From the NCBI GenBank assembly GCA_022818135.1, contig JAFMSR010000008.1, forward strand, positions 34,961,712 to 35,025,711: a stretch of DNA of 64,000 nucleotides. The letters are read 5' to 3'. Shown piece after piece: positions 1 through 11,949 of the stretch (positions are counted from its first letter, which is position 1; each line of letters begins with the position of its first letter). The stretch comes from Saxidomus purpurata. Lineage: Eukaryota; Mollusca; Bivalvia; Venerida; Veneridae. The position numbers were made by a program, and so were the translations under genes. The notes under the pieces are model-generated. The model saw only the letters and a program-made list of their open reading frames with translations. It was not told where the DNA came from and did not search any database.

Positions 1-204
1 TGGAAAATATTTGGAGAACTGCCAAGACCATTAAAAAGTAATTAGAGTTTGGCTGTATGAAAGTCATCCTTTGTATTTTGTGACACTATGCATCCTTGCT
101 TTATGATTGCGAACTTTGCTGTTTGCTTTACATGCCTCAATTTGGAGGCTTCTAGTAATTGCACTTTCTGTTTTTATACATCCAAAACGGTGGTCTGTTG
201 CATT
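1..204. other. unassigned sequence
   Basis: No open frame, tandem repeat or recognised element is visible. It may be intron of the gene whose last exons lie at 2878-4336. Confidence 0.3.
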
Positions 205-912
205 TTCCATGTCCGGAGCATAACTTGAAAACTACTAGTTGGAATTCAATACAACTTCATACAATGGTCAAGCACATTGAGAGGAAGTGCAGTGCACCAG
301 AACCATAACTCCATCTTGAGTAATTACAGAATAATTGCCCTTTGTTACTTTTCCTTGTTCGGCGCATAACTTGAAAACTACTGGTTGGAATTCAATACAA
401 CTTCATACAATGGTCAAACACATTGTGAGAAAGTGCAGTGCACAAGAACCATAACTCCATCTTGACTAATTACAGAGTAATTGACCTTTGTTACTCTTCC
501 TTGTCCGGAGCATAATTTGAAAACTACTGGTTGGAATTCAATACGACTTCATACAATGGTCAAGCACATTGAGAGGAAGTGCAGTGCACAAGAACCATAA
601 CTCCATCTTGACTAATTACAGAGTTATTGCCATTTGTTACTTTTCCTTGCCCGGAGCATAATTGAAAACTACTGGTTGGAATTCAATACATCTTCATACA
701 ATGGTCAAGCATTTTGAGAGGAAGTGCAGTGCACAAGAACCATAACTCCATCTTGACTAATCACGGAGTTATTGCCCTTTGTTAGTTTTCCTTGTTCGGC
801 GCTTAACTTGAAAACTACTGGTTGGAATTCAATATAATTTCATACAATGGTCAAGCACAATCAGAGGAAGTGTACTGTACAAGAACCATAACTTTATCTT
901 GACTAATTATTG
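205..912 (+). repeat. tandem repeat, ~146-bp unit, about 5 copies
   Basis: The phrase GCATAACTTGAAAACTACTG recurs with small changes near 215, 362, 508, 654 and 799, a spacing of 145-147 bases. Each unit continues through TGGAATTCAATAC and CATAACTCCATCTTGACTAA. The units are diverged but clearly head to tail. No coding frame crosses them. The array abuts the dispersed element that begins near 930. Confidence 0.9.
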
Positions 913-929
913 CCAAGAACAATATCTCT

Positions 930-2415
930 TTTTAGCTCACCTGGCTACGCCAGGGTGAGCTTTTCTGATCGATGATTGTCTGTCGTCCGTCAACATTTTG
1001 ATTTAAATGACATCTCCTCTGAAACCTCTAGGCCAATGTTGATAAAACTATGCAGGAAGTTCCTTGCATGAAGCTCTACCAAAATTGTTCAAAAAAGAAT
1101 TCCATTCCATGCAGAACTCTGGTTGCTATGGCAACAAAATAGAAAAAAACTTTAAAAATCTTTTTCTCTGAAACCACAAGGCCTAGAGCTAAGATATTTG
1201 GCGTGTAGCATTGTCTAGTGGACCTCTACCAAGATTGTTCAAATTATGACCCCTGGTCAAAAATTGACCTCGGGGGGGTGAGCACTTAGTTTTGCATAGG
1301 CATATATAGTAAAAACTTTAAAAATCTTCTTCTCTGAAACCACAAGGCCTAGAGCTAAGATATTTGGCATGTAGCATTGTCTAGTGGACCTCTACCAAGA
1401 TTGTTCAAATTATGACCCCCGGGTCAAAATTGACCCCGCGGGGTGGTCACTTAGTTTTGCATAGGAATATATAGGAAAAACTTTAAAAAATCTTCTTCTC
1501 TGAAACCTCAATGCCTAGAGCTTAGATATTTGGCATGTAGCATTGGCTAGTGGACCTCTACCAAGATTGTTCAAATTATGACCCACGGGTCAAAATTGAC
1601 CCCGCGGGGATGGTCACTTAGTTTTGCATAGGAATATATAGGAAAAACTTTAAAAATCTTCTTCTCTAAAACCACAAGGCCTAGAGCTTAGATATTTGGC
1701 ATGTAGCATTGGCTAGTGGACCTCTACCAAGATTGTTCAAATTATTACCCCCGGATCAAAATTGACCCCGCACGGGGGATCACTTAGTTTTACATAGGCT
1801 TATGTAGGAAAAACTTTAAAAATCTTCTTTTCTGAAACCACAAGGCTTAGAGCTTAGATATTTGGCAGGTAGCATTGGCTAGTGGACTTCTACCAATATT
1901 GTTCAAATTATGACCCTTGGATCAAAATTGACCCCGCACGGGGGTCACTTAGTTTTACATAGGCTTATATAGCAAAAACCTTAAAAATCTTCTTCTTTGA
2001 AACCACAAGGCCTAGAGCTTAGATATTTGGCATGTAGCATTGGCTAGTGGACCTCTACCAAGATTGTTCAAATTATGACCCCCGGGTCAAAATTGACCTC
2101 GCACCGGGGTCACTTAGTTTTACATAAGGCTTATATAGCAAAAAATTTTAAAAATCTTTTTCTCTGAAACCACAAGGCCTAGAGCTTAGATATTTGGCAT
2201 GTAGCATTTCCAAGTAGACCTCTTTAGTTTGTTCAAATTATGCCCCTAGGGTCAAAATTGACCTTGCCCGGGGGGGGGGGAGGGGATCATTTGTTTTACA
2301 AAGGCGTATATAGGAAAACTTATTTGGTATATAACATTATCTAGTGATCTTCCACCAGGCAAGTGGACTTGTACCAAGGTGAGCGATATAGGGCCATCTT
2401 GGCCCTCTTGTTTAG
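930..2415 (+). mobile_element. bivalve dispersed element with ~170-bp core tandem repeats (pearl/Helentron-like)
   Basis: The left end is a hairpin (AGCTCACCTGGC...GCCAGGGTGAGCT, 935-961) followed by TTCTGATCGATGATTGTCTG. The right end is GTGAGCGATATAGGG followed by the hairpin GGGCCATCTTGGCCC and TCTTGTTT. Between them are about seven head-to-tail units of roughly 165-175 bases from about 1150 to 2330. Each contains TCTGAAACCACAAGGCC, GATATTTGGCATGTAGC and GACCTCTACCAAGATTGTTC. This plan (hairpin ends, core tandem array, no coding capacity) matches non-autonomous pearl-type elements of bivalves. The assignment to Helentrons is inference. It probably lies in an intron of the gene ending at 4336. 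Confidence 0.7.
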
Positions 2416-2877
2416 TTTGTTTGCAAGGTATTCTGTTACTACGAACTTCCTCAGTTTATTAAGCAGTCTTTCGGGGGTATTTATCACATTTAGTGATAGC
2501 TCTAGTTTTCATTGGTCCACTGAGATGATGTCTCAGTCATAACTTTTGAGTATGTATTTGGTTTCAGATGACCTTCATAATTTCTAGAACATCATTGCAA
2601 GTTGCAAGTTGTGTTGCACACAACACTTGGGTGCTCATCTCAAAGGTCAAGGTTACCCCTTCAGGGTCGAAGGAGTCATAAATTGCTTATATTGACAACT
2701 CTTGTACATAGTACGAGTTTGTAGTCGCAAGCAAATTGAACTGTGTATGATAACTTTAGCAGAGAACATATTAGTTCGTCATATGAATTTTAACTTTATT
2801 GAAAGTTCAACAATAGGTGACAGATGTAACCTTGCAGCAACTCTTTGTAAAGTTGCTTGGTCAAATGTATATTACAG

Positions 2878-4336
2878 ACTCTAGCTGTGGTGCTGTTGTC
2901 ATCAAGTTGACAGATACAGGATGTATGGAAGACGAATCTGATGATATAAAGGATTATTACAGGGATCTGTGAGTATGCTATAGCAACTAACTGTTCAATG
3001 AGTGTAGTAAAAATTAAACTTGGGGAGGGGAGGCGGGAGGGTCACATCTGATTAGCATTGCTGGTGATTTTAGCCATGCCAGAAAAATCACTTTCCCAAA
3101 CACAGCATCTAGTATCATTTGTTTTATATGATAATGTATAATTTCGATAAGTTTGCATTTAGAAATCTACTTGAAAGTGCAAGACGGTATGGAAGGAAAG
3201 GCTTCTATCAGGTGACATTTGGTTCAGATGGAAATATCTATCACCTCAGGGTACCTGTTTTGCGGGAACTCATTTCCGCCAAAACAGTTACCCTTGGTGA
3301 TGGATATTTCATTCTGAACTACGTGCTCATGATAGAAGCTATTATTCTAAGGTTTGTAATTAACATTTTTGAAGATAATTGAACAAAGTAGAAAACACGA
3401 CCAACACGGGTTAAGTTAAAATAAATTTTTAGCGAAAAAACAATTGTGAATGAAGCTTTTGCCAGATTAGATTCTACTGTAAAAGTTCAGTTAGTTGCTC
3501 ACACAACTTTTGTGACATTCTAGAAATTAAAGTATGCAGTGTACTAATGTAATGGTTGTTTATAATCTCCATGAGCTCCTGTACCATACCAAATATTGCT
3601 ATAATAGTTACCAAAACAGGAAAAGTGTACATTCTGATAGTCAAAACTTAAACAAAAATATTTATAGGTTAAACAGCAGAACTGTGTTAAAAACCCAGGA
3701 CCAGGAACTGGCAGAAATTTCTAACAAACATGCAAGATTATGCATTTACCGGATGTTATTGGCTTCTTTTGTTAATGTGACTTGTACATGAATGTGAGAG
3801 TTTGCCAGATTCTGTTTGATCAAAGTCATAGTTAGTGGTACATCACAGGGTGTTCAGGCATGTAAAGAAACTAAGTGTGCAAGACGTAGCAAGCTTTGTA
3901 ATAGATGTATATTTTACTGGTGAAATACATTTTCAAGTGATGTATGGTATAAGTCTGGTTTTTTCACAAGGGTTTTATTTTCTGGAATGAAGCACTCATC
4001 AAACGCACTAAAATAGCAAACAAACACTGATTGTAGATAAAATAGTGCTTGCTCACGAATTCAGAAACTCACAAATAATTAGAAAATTCGAAAATTACGT
4101 AAATAAAGAACTTGCAAATATAGAACATTTCCAATATGTGTTTTCAATAGAGATATATTTCTTTAGATGAAATATCAATTTTCAGGTTTGAATCATATGA
4201 ATTAGCAAATATGGATGCTGAAGAGCAGGAAATGATGCATCGTTCTCGGATGATGATGGAAAATTTCGACCCTGGCGATTATCTGCTTGACGATGAGGAC
4301 AGCCCTGACGACTGGGATGCATTGTCACAGTGTTAG
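2878..4336 (+). CDS. last two exons of an unrecognised gene; acidic C-terminus
   Basis: Two exons can be joined. Exon A is 2878-2968, with acceptor ATTACAG before it and donor GTGAGT after it. Exon B is 4186-4336, with acceptor TTTTCAG before it and stop TAG at 4334-4336. Exon A ends with two bases of a codon and exon B supplies the third (Leu), so the phases agree. The 80 residues run from SSCGAVVIKLTDTGCMED, through a DYYRDLFESYELANMD stretch and a methionine-rich patch, to an acidic tail (DYLLDDEDSPDDWDAL) ending SQC. Asp/Glu are about a third of exon B. I do not recognise the family and propose no function. Earlier exons must lie upstream of 2878, possibly outside the window. The intron holds a MITE-like repeat. 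A 37-bp tandem repeat begins 20 bases after the stop, so the 3'UTR probably carries it. Confidence 0.65.
3060..3350 (+). mobile_element. palindromic MITE-like repeat, intron copy
   Basis: Related to sequences at 17956-18428 and 27600-27843. Shared words include GCATTTAGAAATCTA, AAGTGCAAGACGGTATG and CCGCCAAAACAGTTACCC. The inner part is an inverted repeat: GGAAATATC...GTTTTGCGGGAAC (3229-3270) pairs with CCGCCAAAACAGTTACCC...GATATTTC (3279-3311). The 87-codon open frame here is repeat sequence, not an exon of the host gene. Confidence 0.7.
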
Positions 4337-4356
4337 ATATACAGCGTCTTTCTTTT

Positions 4357-4688
4357 AATTGAAAACCGAAGTTTCAGAGATGTCATTTCTTGTAATTGAA
4401 AACCGAAGTTTCAGAGATGTCATTTCTTGTAATTGAAAACCGAAGTTTCAGAGATGTCATTTCTTGTAATTGAAAACCATAGTTTCAGAGATGTCATTTC
4501 TTGTAATTGAAAACCATAGTTTCAGAGATGTCATTTTTTGTAATTGAAAACCATAGTTTCAGAGATGTCATTTTTTGTAATTGGAAACCATTTTTTCAGA
4601 GATGTCATTTCTTGTAATTGAAAACCAAAGTTTCAGAGATGTCATTTCTTGTAATTGAAAACCAATGTTTTAGAGATGTTAGGTAAAC
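4357..4688 (+). repeat. 37-bp tandem repeat, 9 copies, in the likely 3'UTR
   Basis: AATTGAAAACC starts at 4357, 4394, 4431, 4468, 4505, 4542, 4579, 4616 and 4653, an exact 37-base spacing, followed each time by TTTCAGAGATGTCATTTCTTGT. Divergence is low. It begins 20 bases downstream of the stop codon at 4336. Confidence 0.95.
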
Positions 4689-4955
4689 ATTTTTGTTGGG
4701 ACAGTATACAAAATGTACAATATGTAAGGTAAGATGGGATGTTATATCACATGTATAGGGAGGTGGTCTTTTATGTCAGGATGACATACAATACACTACA
4801 TCAGGATGACGTTACATAGAATTATTGTTTAAAGTTGTTTATTCGACTAGCCAATGCTGTGTTTATGATTAGTTTGAAATCAGGGTTTTCTGTTTTTGCC
4901 TAGGTCCATGATTTTATGTTAATTTACCACCTGGGAGTTCAGTTTTAGCGACTTT

Positions 4956-5047
4956 ATCACAACATTGTTCACTGGTGCATCACAACATTGTTCACTGGTG
5001 CATCACAACATTGTTCACTGGTGCATCACAACATTGTTCACTGGTGC
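4956..5047 (+). repeat. 23-bp tandem repeat, 4 perfect copies
   Basis: Four consecutive copies of a 23-base unit beginning ATCACAACATTGTTCACTGG, without a visible mismatch. Confidence 0.95.
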
Positions 5048-5454
5048 TGATTTCCTAGGTTATTAATGATGATATGATAATTGTCAAAGCATATCTCACT
5101 TTTTGCTGAAGCTGTCAGAAAAGTGTAGCTCAATGTATCATACTCGTGTCTGTTTTATGGATTTATCTAATTCATACTTCTTCCTTTTAGAATTTTTGTT
5201 TTGTTTTTGTTTTTTCTCGAACATGCTATGTTGCTACTGAAATCAAACCTTTGTTATTAGGCAAGTAATAATTATAGAACTATAAGGTGTTTCTCTTCAT
5301 CAATATATTTATTTATATAGAGGGAAATTCTGATGATAATTTGTTACTGTGACAGGAAGTAATTGGTTTTAGGTTTTAAACCAGTTTTGCTTTGCTGAAT
5401 GACAAGGGAAGTTTGAACACTATGAATCATTGGCTATTTTGTTGCTTAAAGGGA

Positions 5455-5640
5455 CATTTTAGGAAAAGTAAATTAAGCTTTCATTTTTCTCACTAAAGTG
5501 AAATTAAAACATAACCTGCTGGCATCAGATGTCTGCCTTTGCAGCCACTGTAGATCATGATCAGTGTATATGTCTTCACAGTCTGATCATCATCTACACT
5601 GTTTTCTATTTAATTATTAAATTTAGCATGCCAATTTACA
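5455..5640. repeat. degenerate dispersed repeat with GATCATGATC core
   Basis: CTGTAGATCATGATCAGTG (about 5548) is partly inverted as CTGATCATCATCTACACTG (about 5583). It follows AAAGGGACATTTTAGG. This resembles an old bivalve interspersed repeat with a TGATCATGATC core. The boundaries are approximate. Confidence 0.3.
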
Positions 5641-8600
5641 ATTAATGGTACTGTCAAGATTGAAAGATGGATAAATCAGTCACTGTCGGCCATGTGATGT
5701 CACAGTCAAGAAAACCAATATAGTGCATTATGTGGAGGTTTGGTCATTACCCAAACTGTGCTCAAACCTATTACCTCTACAATAGGTAACAGTATTCTTT
5801 TCAAAAGTAAGAAAGTAGAAGTTTTGTTGTAAAATGCAGAATGTAAAACACTCCCATTATGAAAACACTGTGAAGCACTACTTAATTTTAGTTGTTACAT
5901 TTGGTTTGAAACCTACAAGTAAGATTGAATAGTGCTGTATGGTACATACTTAAATATTTGATGGCTAAATGGTCAAACAGGATGTTAAGAGATAATATCA
6001 TTAATATACTGGTAAATTTGTTTGGTAATTTGTTCCTTTTCGTGAATTTTGATTTGTTTCTATATTTGCTGTAGAGAGTTTGATGACAAATTGAGAAAGT
6101 ATAGTGGAGATGTTAGAGGCTGTTACATCTTCAGGAATTTATATATTGTGTATATTTATACACATGTACTCATTTTATATTCAAGCTACTTCCATTGAAG
6201 TTCACATTGATATTAACAATTCCGCTGAAATAGTTGTTACATAATAACTGTGATAATTATATTTATTTTCGAGCCATTTTAAAAATATTGTTTTAAGAGT
6301 CACACTAGGTTGAAAATTCACATAACATTGCATTGAATTAGTTGTTTTGTCAGTTAGTGCCCACATATATGGTCTCTGAGACTTTGCTATTGCAAACCTT
6401 TGGTGAAGATGGGTAGGGGGGTTTGACTTTAAAAGCATTTTCTAGTTTGTCTCTTAGACACTACTTAGTATAGACATAACCTTTTTCATTAAAACTAATG
6501 TGTAATTTGTAAATTGAAAACAGAATGGTGGTATGATTTAACATAATAGAAATTCTGAATGTGGTGATTTTGTTTATCAGCCAAATGTAAATTGTTTTAT
6601 CATTTTCTTGAAGGCCTTGAACTTAGATATTTGGCATGTAGCATTGCCTAGTGGACCTCTACCAAGTTTGTTCAAATTATATCCCAAGGGTCAAAATTGA
6701 CCTTTCAATGTTTTCAATACAATTCAGTGTTTTGTGAAATTTTACAACTTAATATGTGACTGCAGTTTTGTACCCTTTTAGCTGTTGTATACATTCAATG
6801 TATCAGACCAAAGCTGTGCCTCTCCCATACTGTGTTCAACCCTGCAGTCCTGAAATATAGCATTCCCGTTCCTTACAGTATTCCTGATATCATACAAATA
6901 TATCACAATACGAGTGGCCTGACACAAATTTCATTCTATTTTTATAACAGCAGCAACATACTGTTTATAACAGAACTGTAAAGTGCTGTAGCTAATCATA
7001 TCTGCAAGTTACCATCTTGAGAATGTAAGCTATTATGTTTTAGTGTATATTGTGAAATTGAGAGGAAAAAAGGTCACAGAATCCTTAGTGAATTGTAAGG
7101 AGTATGGATTGACGCAAAATGCAAGTTACAGAGTACTGTAAATCATGAAATAGTCCCAAGAACTTTATTTTCGCATTTTTTTCTCCGCAAGAGCACTCCA
7201 CCGAGAATTCATCATTTTGCTAATTCAAAGTTCTCCGGAAATTATTCGGTATCTCTTGTTTGCAAATTTATAGTCTTGTGAATGTACCCAGAGATAAAAA
7301 TTTGCGAACCTTTTGTCTTGCGAATTCAAAGTGATTTACAGTTTTAGTCATCAATGGCGAGAGACTATTTATGATATGTGTCACCTTTGATATATTATTC
7401 ATATCATGATTTGATGAAGATGTTTTACCCCAAATTGTGAACAAATCCTATGCTATCACACAGCCTAAAGAAGTCAATAAATTAGCTTTTATGCAGATAC
7501 ATGTATATTTATGAAAACTAGATCTGAAACTTTTAATGATGCATGTGACTGATCTCAATTAAGACTGCTGTGACCAGTGAACTGCTCTGTATGCAAACCC
7601 TGTTCAATCACATTCTACAGATCAGTCCAATACTGTTCTCTGATTTCATTCTAGTAGCATGAATGTCAGTATGGTGACAGTTTATTGTTACGTCAAAATG
7701 TTTTTTGGGCAGGGCAGCTGAGATTATGCAAAGTTGGTTCAGAGATTCAAAGTCCCCTCAGGGTTAGTGATACTGTGTTTTACTCTTGCCAACTCCTAAT
7801 AAAACTCTGTAACGTTGGTTCAAAAGTTCATTTAACTCTTATCTCATTCCTGTTTACTCTTGCCAACTGAAAATAAATCATAAGGGAAGGGAGACAAATG
7901 TGTGATACCTTAAATATTGTGCAGAAGTAGATTACTGTAACGGTTCAACTTTTTTAAGTTCTGTGATCATTTTGCCTCGGATTGCTTCAAATGATGTGCA
8001 ATACATTTTATCAATGTCGATTTCCAGTTCTGAACTTCAGATTTTACTAATAATTTTTTACTCAGTCTTTCTAACACTGCTCAAGCTAGAATGTCAGTTG
8101 AATGTATTTTCCTCTACTAATTGTGAAATTTCTGCATCTCCTCTGAGTCCTCTTTAATTGTAGATTCTCACTGTGTCGAAACAAATCATCAAAAGTAGCT
8201 GCCCAGGTATAAATTCTTATAGCTTATGTTGAGAAGTATATAAACTCAAAATGAGCTCTTTTGGCCGCTCAGCAGTAGCCAATTCATGTTTTCTTAACAC
8301 AACCTTTGCTGTAAATACGTACTATGGATTCTGAAGTTGATCAATCTTGGCATGAATTCAACTTGGATATACATGTACCTCTACCAAAGTTGTGTAAAAG
8401 ATTCCATTCCTTACAGAACTCTTGAATCCATGGCAACAGAAAGGGAAAAAAATCCTGCAGGCAGTATTTCAGCATTAATGTTCTTTGGGTTACCTTCTGC
8501 CAAGATTAACGAGAGATGTTGAATTGCCACCAGAAGGTGTGGCGTGCCTTCCTGTATGTCTTACTAAAAAAACTCAAAATATCTTCTCTTCAGTCATCGT

Positions 8601-10131
8601 TCCAATTTTTACATAATTTCATAGAAATTATTGATTCATATGTATTGCTCTACCAAGGTTGTTAAAAATGTACTGATTTGACAAGACATTGCCATCAGCG
8701 GGTAAGGCTAGCAGTCCTACATGTCTGTGTAACAAACATTAAAATATGTCTCTAGCCTTTGATTATATTTCAAAATTATTGCATGTTTCACCTGTGACCC
8801 TCTACTAAGTTTGTTCTAGATCTTTCATATCATTGGAGAGATTTTTGAAGTATGTCAAAGGAGTAGACCTTATGTGATCTTGTTCCGGAGGAGAAGTTTG
8901 CTTTGGAAAACAATCACCACAGCCGGTTGTGGATTTAGCAATTTTCATTATTAGAGAAAACTTTTTAAAAAATGTCAGAAACCATTGGTTACATATCTTC
9001 AAATAACTACACTATGTATTAAAATGAAAATATGGTCGCTGTAACAAAATAATTATATTGAAAGTTGGGTTGGAGGTAAAAATTTGGTGGGCAATATATA
9101 TTGTTGTTGTTACTATTACCTTTGTTAGTATTTAATTGCTGTGTTTTTAATAACACAAGTTCTACCACTGTTACAATTTACTTGGAAATTTTGCCATGCT
9201 CTAATTTTCCTTTATTACCATGTGAAAAATCAAAGAAAACTCTAAAATTTCTGAGTTCACAGTTCAGTGACACAAAATCTTGACTCATTTCTTGTATGTT
9301 ATTTCATAATCTATGTGTTTATTGAGGAAGTTTGGATGACTGTATTTTAGCAATATTTCTATACAAGTGTACTTTTTTTTGATTCAGTATATATCTCTGC
9401 TAATTTTGTGTGCGTGAGTTTTAATGAGTGGTTAAGATGCAATAGTCTCAAATTATGTATGTAAATCAGCACATTTTGTATGGTTATATTTGTCAAAATA
9501 ATTGTGAGTAAATTGTTGTATAAGCTAAATGACTTTTGTTGTCACTGAATATTGTTTTTGTATACATGTGGGTTATAATAGGTGTATTTTTCAGGCATTT
9601 TATGTAAATGAGTATACACCATTGTTGTGTAATACAAGCAAAATTTAGTTTGTTGAAAGTATATGTGTAATGAAGTATGAGTGTGTAACAGGCATATATG
9701 TGTTTATGGATTGTTGATTTTTTTCCAGTATTTAAATTATAACAAATGAGAATTTGCACAATAAAGGCTATATGAAAAGCAATTGTTTATATTATTTGCT
9801 TTACTCCCAGTAATAAAGACTGCTTTGATATTTCCTGTGCTGCCATGTGTGTACAAATCTACCTTTAAGAGGGGGTGGAACAACTTGAAAATAGTGATTT
9901 TTGACTCTTACTCTAGCTAGGCTTGTAACCAACATATTATTGTTCCCATTCCTTCTGCACTTCAAAACATGTATTGGCCTTAAATCATTTGATATTTTTT
10001 AACCATAACATTACTAGATTCTATGGTAGATATTTCCATCTTTCACTTAGGACAGTGACAACTATAAAAGAAGGGCTCACTGAGAAAAATACCGATTGAA
10101 TAGCAAACTATACACTGATCAGAATGTGCTA
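5641..10131. other. gene-poor stretch; possible long 3'UTR or intergenic
   Basis: No convincing exon is seen on either strand. Short open frames here have no periodic codon bias or splice context. A lone fragment at 6612-6702 matches one core unit of the element at 930-2415 (GATATTTGGCATGTAGC, GACCTCTACCAAG, GGGTCAAAATTGACC). An AATAAA at 9760-9765 could be a poly(A) signal for the gene ending at 4336, which would imply a 5-kb 3'UTR, but nothing proves this. Confidence 0.4.
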
Positions 10132-11949
10132 GCTGATCGTGTGCACTGTAGGAAATGCTGATCGTGTGTACTGTTGGCAATGCTGATCCTGTGCACTGTA
10201 GGAAATGCTGATCGTGTGCACTGTAGGAAATGCTGATTGTGTGTTACTGTGCAATGCTGATCATGTGCACTGTAGGAAATGCTGATCGTGTGTATTGTTG
10301 ACAATGCTGATCGTGTGAACTGTTGGCAATGCTGATCGTGTGCACTGTAGGAAATGCTAATCCTGTATACTGTTGGCAATGCTGATCGTGTGTACTGTTG
10401 GCAATGCTGATCGTGTATACTGTTGGCAATGTTGATCCTGTGAACTGTAGGAAATGCTGATCATGTGTACGGTTGGCAATGCTGATCGTGTGTACTGTTG
10501 GCAATGTTGATCGTGTATACTGTTGGCAATGCTGATCGTGTGTACTGTTGGCAATGCTGATCGTGTGTACTGTTGGCAATGCTGATCGTGTGAACTGTAG
10601 GGAATGCTGATCGTGTGTACTGTTGGCAATGCTGATCGTGTGTACTGTTGGCAATCTGATCGTGTGTACTGTTGGCAATGCTGATCGTGTATACTATTGG
10701 CAATGTTGATCCTGTGCACTGTTGGCAATGTTGATCGTGCGTACTGTTGGCAATGCTGATCGTGTGCACTGTAGGACATGCTGATCGTGTGCACTGTAGG
10801 AAATGCTTATTGTGTGCACTGTTGGCAATGCTGATTGTGTGTACTGTTGGAAATGTTGATCGAGTGCACTGTTGGCAATGCTGATCGTGTGTACTGTTGG
10901 CAATCTGATCGTGTGTACTGTTGGCAATGCTGATCGTGTGTACTGTTGGCAATGCTGATCGTGTGTACTGTTGGCAATCTGATCGTGTGTACTGTTGGCA
11001 ATGCTGATCGTGTATACTATTGGCAATGTTGATCCTGTGCACTGTTGGCAATGTTGATCGTGCGTACTGTTGGCAATGCTGATCGTGTGCACTGTAGGAA
11101 ATGCTGATCGTGTGCACTGTAGGAAATGCTTATTGTGTGCACTGTTGGCAATGCTGATTGTGTGTACTGTTGGAAATGTTGATCGAGTGCACTGTTGGCA
11201 ATGCTGATCGTGTGTACTGTTGGCAATGTTGATCGTGTGTACTGTTGGCAATGTTGATCGTGTGTACTGTTGGCAATGCTGATCGTGTGTACTGTTGGCA
11301 ATGTTGATCATGTGTACTGTTGGCAATGTTGATTGTGTGTACTGTTGGCAATGTTGATCGTGTGTACTGTTGGCAATGCTGATCGTGTGTACTGTTGGCA
11401 ATGTTGATCGTGTGTACTGTTGGCAATGTTGATTGTGTGTACTGTTGGCAATGCTGATCGTGTGTACTGTTGGCAATGCTGATCGTGTGTACTGTTGGCA
11501 ATGTTGATCGTGTGTACTGTTGGCAATGTTGATTGTGTGTACTGTTGGCAAAGCTGATCGTGTGTACTGTTGCCAATGTTATCGTGTGTAATATTGGCAA
11601 TGCTGATCGTGTACACTGTAGGAAATGCTGATTGTGTGCACTGTTGGCAATGCTGATTGTGCGCACTGTTGGCAATGCTGATCGTGTGTACTGTTGGCAA
11701 TGCTGATCGTGTGCACTGTAGGAAATGCTGATTGTGTGTACTGTTGGCAATGCTGATTGTGTGTACTGTTGGCAATGCTGATTGTGTGCACTGTTGGCAA
11801 TGCTGATCGTGTGTACTGTTGGCAATGTTGATCGTGTGTACTGTTGGCAATGCTGATCGTGGGCACTGTAGGAAATGGTGATCGCGTGCACTGTTGGCAA
11901 TGTTGATCGCGTGTACTGTTGGCAATCTGATCGTATGCACTGTACAGTT
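10132..11949 (-). repeat. 25-bp minisatellite array 1, about 73 copies
   Basis: The unit is GCTGATCGTGTGTACTGTTGGCAAT, with a second class reading GTGCACTGTAGGAAAT in its middle. Occasional units are 24 bp (CAATCTGATCG, one G lost). A block starting at 10688 (TGTATACTATTGG) repeats at 11011, a 323-bp higher-order step equal to 13 units minus two single-base losses. Because 25 is not a multiple of 3 and the minus strand of the unit has no stop in any frame, all three minus frames stay open with a 25-residue period. These frames are not genes. Confidence 0.97.
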
